A stretch of 35,763 nucleotides of DNA from Streptomyces thermovulgaris (GTDB lineage Bacteria > Actinomycetota > Actinomycetes > Streptomycetales > Streptomycetaceae): contig NZ_MUME01000008.1 in the NCBI RefSeq assembly GCF_002155915.1, positions 545-36,307 of the forward strand. Direction: 5' to 3'. Numbering within the stretch: the first letter of the stretch is position 1; each line of letters begins with the position of its first letter. The position numbers were made by a program, and so were the translations under genes. The notes beneath the pieces are model-generated. The model had not been told where the DNA came from and made no database searches. It worked only from the letters and a program-made list of their open reading frames with translations. Positions 34,694 through 35,763 of this stretch are shown in pieces.

Positions 34694-34867
34694 TCAGTTG
34701 TGGCCGAAACGCTTCTGGCGTCCCTTGCGGCCCGTGTCGGCGGGGCGCGCCTGCGACGCGTGGTGCTCGGGCTGCGGCTCCGTCATGGAGTGGTCCGTCT
34801 CCCTCGGCCCGTTCGCGGCCACGGACGTCTTCTGCCGACTGCGGTCCTGCTTCCGGTTCTTGGCCAT
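34694..34867 (-). CDS. 57-residue basic small protein ending in KRFGHN
   Basis: This short gene was found by reading the minus strand. It encodes MAKNRKQDRSRQK, then a polar, probably unstructured middle (TEPQPEHHASQA), and ends GRKGRQKRFGHN. ATG 34867 has GGAGG nine bases upstream (34881-34877). An alternative in-frame ATG at 34873 would be only three bases from it. Both ends are strongly basic and there is no membrane segment or cysteine. I recall similar streptomycete small proteins that start MAKNR and end KRFGHN, of unknown function. The layout, an excellent ribosome-binding site plus an intact frame in an otherwise non-coding gap, supports a real gene. Confidence 0.72.
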   Translation of the reverse strand: MAKNRKQDRSRQKTSVAANGPRETDHSMTEPQPEHHASQARPADTGRKGRQKRFGHN

Positions 34868-34904
34868 GGTCATCAGCCTCCTGTGGGGGATCTAGGGGCC
34901 AGGG

Positions 34905-34975
34905 CCGGGACCAGACTCACACAACCCATCAAAGAACGCATGTCGGACAATTACCGTATGTAACAAGGGTCATCG
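34905..34975. promoter_or_regulatory. AT-rich divergent promoter-like segment
   Basis: This stretch is clearly richer in A and T than its surroundings. It lies between the start of the 57-residue gene (minus) and the NYN gene (plus). It holds the inverted repeat TTAC-N5-GTAA at 34951-34963, with TANNNT hexamers on both strands (TACCGT on plus, TACGGT on minus). Which one is used is not decidable by eye. The remaining bases to 35047 show nothing further. Confidence 0.35.
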
Positions 34976-35047
34976 GATCACCGGCTTCCGAAACGCCACG
35001 CCGAAGATCGAGTTCCGGCCGTCAACCCCGCCCGGGTCGGGCAGACT

Positions 35048-35080
35048 CGAAGCAAGCCCGAAGCAAACCCGAAGCAACCT
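35048..35080 (+). repeat. three 11-bp direct repeats before the NYN gene
   Basis: Three adjacent 11-mers, CGAAGCAAGCC, CGAAGCAAACC and CGAAGCAACCT, form a tandem array with an exact 11-base period. It ends a few bases before the ribosome-binding purines of the NYN gene. The period equals about one helical turn, as in operators bound by tandem monomers, but no known regulator motif is recognised. Confidence 0.88.
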
Positions 35081-35101
35081 CCCGGAAAGAGGGTGGATCG
35101 C

Positions 35102-35763
35102 GTGGACCGCTGCATCGTCCTGGTGGACGCCGGGTATCTGCTGGGGGCCGCCGCCAGTCTCCTCGCCGGGGAACCGTCGCGGTCCCGGATCACCGTGGAC
35201 CACACCGCCCTCGTCCAGGGGTTGCGCGAACAGGCCGAGTCCGACACGCAGCGGCCCCTGCTGCGCATCTACTGGTTCGACGGCGCACCCGACCGCGTGC
35301 CGCAGCCCGAGCACCGCCGGCTGCGCGTGATGCCCCGGGTCACCGTCCGGCTCGGTGCGCTCACCCGCAGCGACGGGCGCTGGGCGCAGAAGGGCGTGGA
35401 CGCGGCCATGCACGCCGAGCTCACCGAACTGGCCCGCAACCGCGCCTGCTCCGACGTCGTCCTCGTCACCGGCGACGGCGATCTGCTGCCCGGCATGATG
35501 GCCGCCAAGGAGCACGGCGTCGCCGTCCACCTGTGGGCGGTGCAGGCCGCCGACGGCGACTACAACCAGTCCGAGGACCTGGTCGCCGAGGCCGACGAGC
35601 GGCGCGTGCTGGACCGCGCCTGGATCACCAAGGCCGTCCGTGCCAAGGAGGTCGGCGGCGTCTGCGCACCCCCGCCCGCACCCCGCCCCGAGATCGCCGC
35701 GATCCTCTCCGCGCCGCTGCCCGAGTCCGCGCTCGGCGCGACCGCCGCACGCCCCGCCGAGCC
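35102..35763 (+). CDS. NYN/PIN-like domain protein, 3' truncated by the window edge
   Basis: The visible 220 residues open directly into an NYN (LabA/DUF88, PIN-like nuclease) domain. IVLVDAGYLL gives the first acidic residue, D9. KGVDAAMHAEL gives D100 in the KGVD motif typical of NYN proteins. VLVTGDGDLLPGMMAAKEHG gives the TGDGD acidic cluster at 123-127. These acids form the metal site of PIN-fold ribonucleases, so RNA or DNA cleavage is plausible but not proven. A proline-rich stretch starts near residue 188 and the frame is still open at the window end. GTG 35102 has AGAGGG eight bases upstream; GTG 35093 is an in-frame alternative three codons earlier. Confidence 0.85.
   Translation, partial: MDRCIVLVDAGYLLGAAASLLAGEPSRSRITVDHTALVQGLREQAESDTQRPLLRIYWFDGAPDRVPQPEHRRLRVMPRVTVRLGALTRSDGRWAQKGVDAAMHAELTELARNRACSDVVLVTGDGDLLPGMMAAKEHGVAVHLWAVQAADGDYNQSEDLVAEADERRVLDRAWITKAVRAKEVGGVCAPPPAPRPEIAAILSAPLPESALGATAARPAE

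Noticed and set aside
34680..34895. 71-codon plus-strand ORF after dnaE
   Set aside because: It lies opposite the 57-residue minus-strand gene, which has a strong ribosome-binding site. The plus-strand product is Cys/Trp-rich without family resemblance and lacks a ribosome-binding site.

Overview
The window is chromosomal DNA of a Streptomyces (Actinomycetota). It has very high GC with strong third-position G/C, many GTG starts and four-base stop/start overlaps. The gene order is the streptomycete division and cell wall (dcw) cluster: ftsI-murE-murF-mraY-murD-ftsW-murG-ftsQ-ftsZ-pgeF-ylmE-sepF-ylmG-divIVA. murC is absent between murG and ftsQ, as is usual in this genus. From memory, the order matches the S. 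coelicolor SCO2064-SCO2090 segment; I could not check this.

Bases 1-15642 (+ strand) hold the dcw cluster. MurE, MurF, MraY, MurD and MurG make lipid II from UDP-MurNAc-dipeptide. FtsW and FtsI polymerise and cross-link it at the septum. FtsQ, FtsZ and SepF form the division machinery, and DivIVA directs polar tip growth. Most junctions from murE to murD are translationally coupled. The murE-murF junction carries a chain of three tiny overlapping ORFs. The ftsQ-ftsZ gap (277 bp) is the main internal regulatory region, with promoter-like elements, inverted repeats and four GACAC motifs of the WhiA type.

Bases 15643-19352 hold two back-to-back terminators and then ileS on the minus strand. Its leader is a translational T-box riboswitch with an AUC specifier and a Shine-Dalgarno-sequestering hairpin. 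The synthetase has GAHH in place of the class I HIGH signature.

Bases 19353-23860 (+) hold a TraR/DksA-type zinc-finger protein with a histone-like tail, lspA with a long disordered N-terminus, rluD-GNAT (overlapping) and an SDR oxidoreductase. Bases 23937-30687 hold an MscS-type channel (-), a dienelactone-hydrolase-like protein (+), a Tat-exported PhoD phosphatase (-), a membrane-anchored DsbA-like protein (-), an unknown membrane protein (-) and a DUF2252 protein (-).

Bases 30688-35763 hold dnaE (replicative polymerase alpha subunit, with an apparently complete PHP metal site) behind a 10-bp-period tandem repeat. A 57-residue conserved-looking small gene follows on the minus strand. The window ends in an NYN/PIN-like gene preceded by three 11-bp direct repeats.

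This is core genome. I see no insertion sequence, prophage, CRISPR array, tRNA or rRNA, and no wholly new multi-gene system. The points most worth checking are the mini-ORF relay, the altered IleRS signature and the regulatory architecture around ileS and ftsZ.
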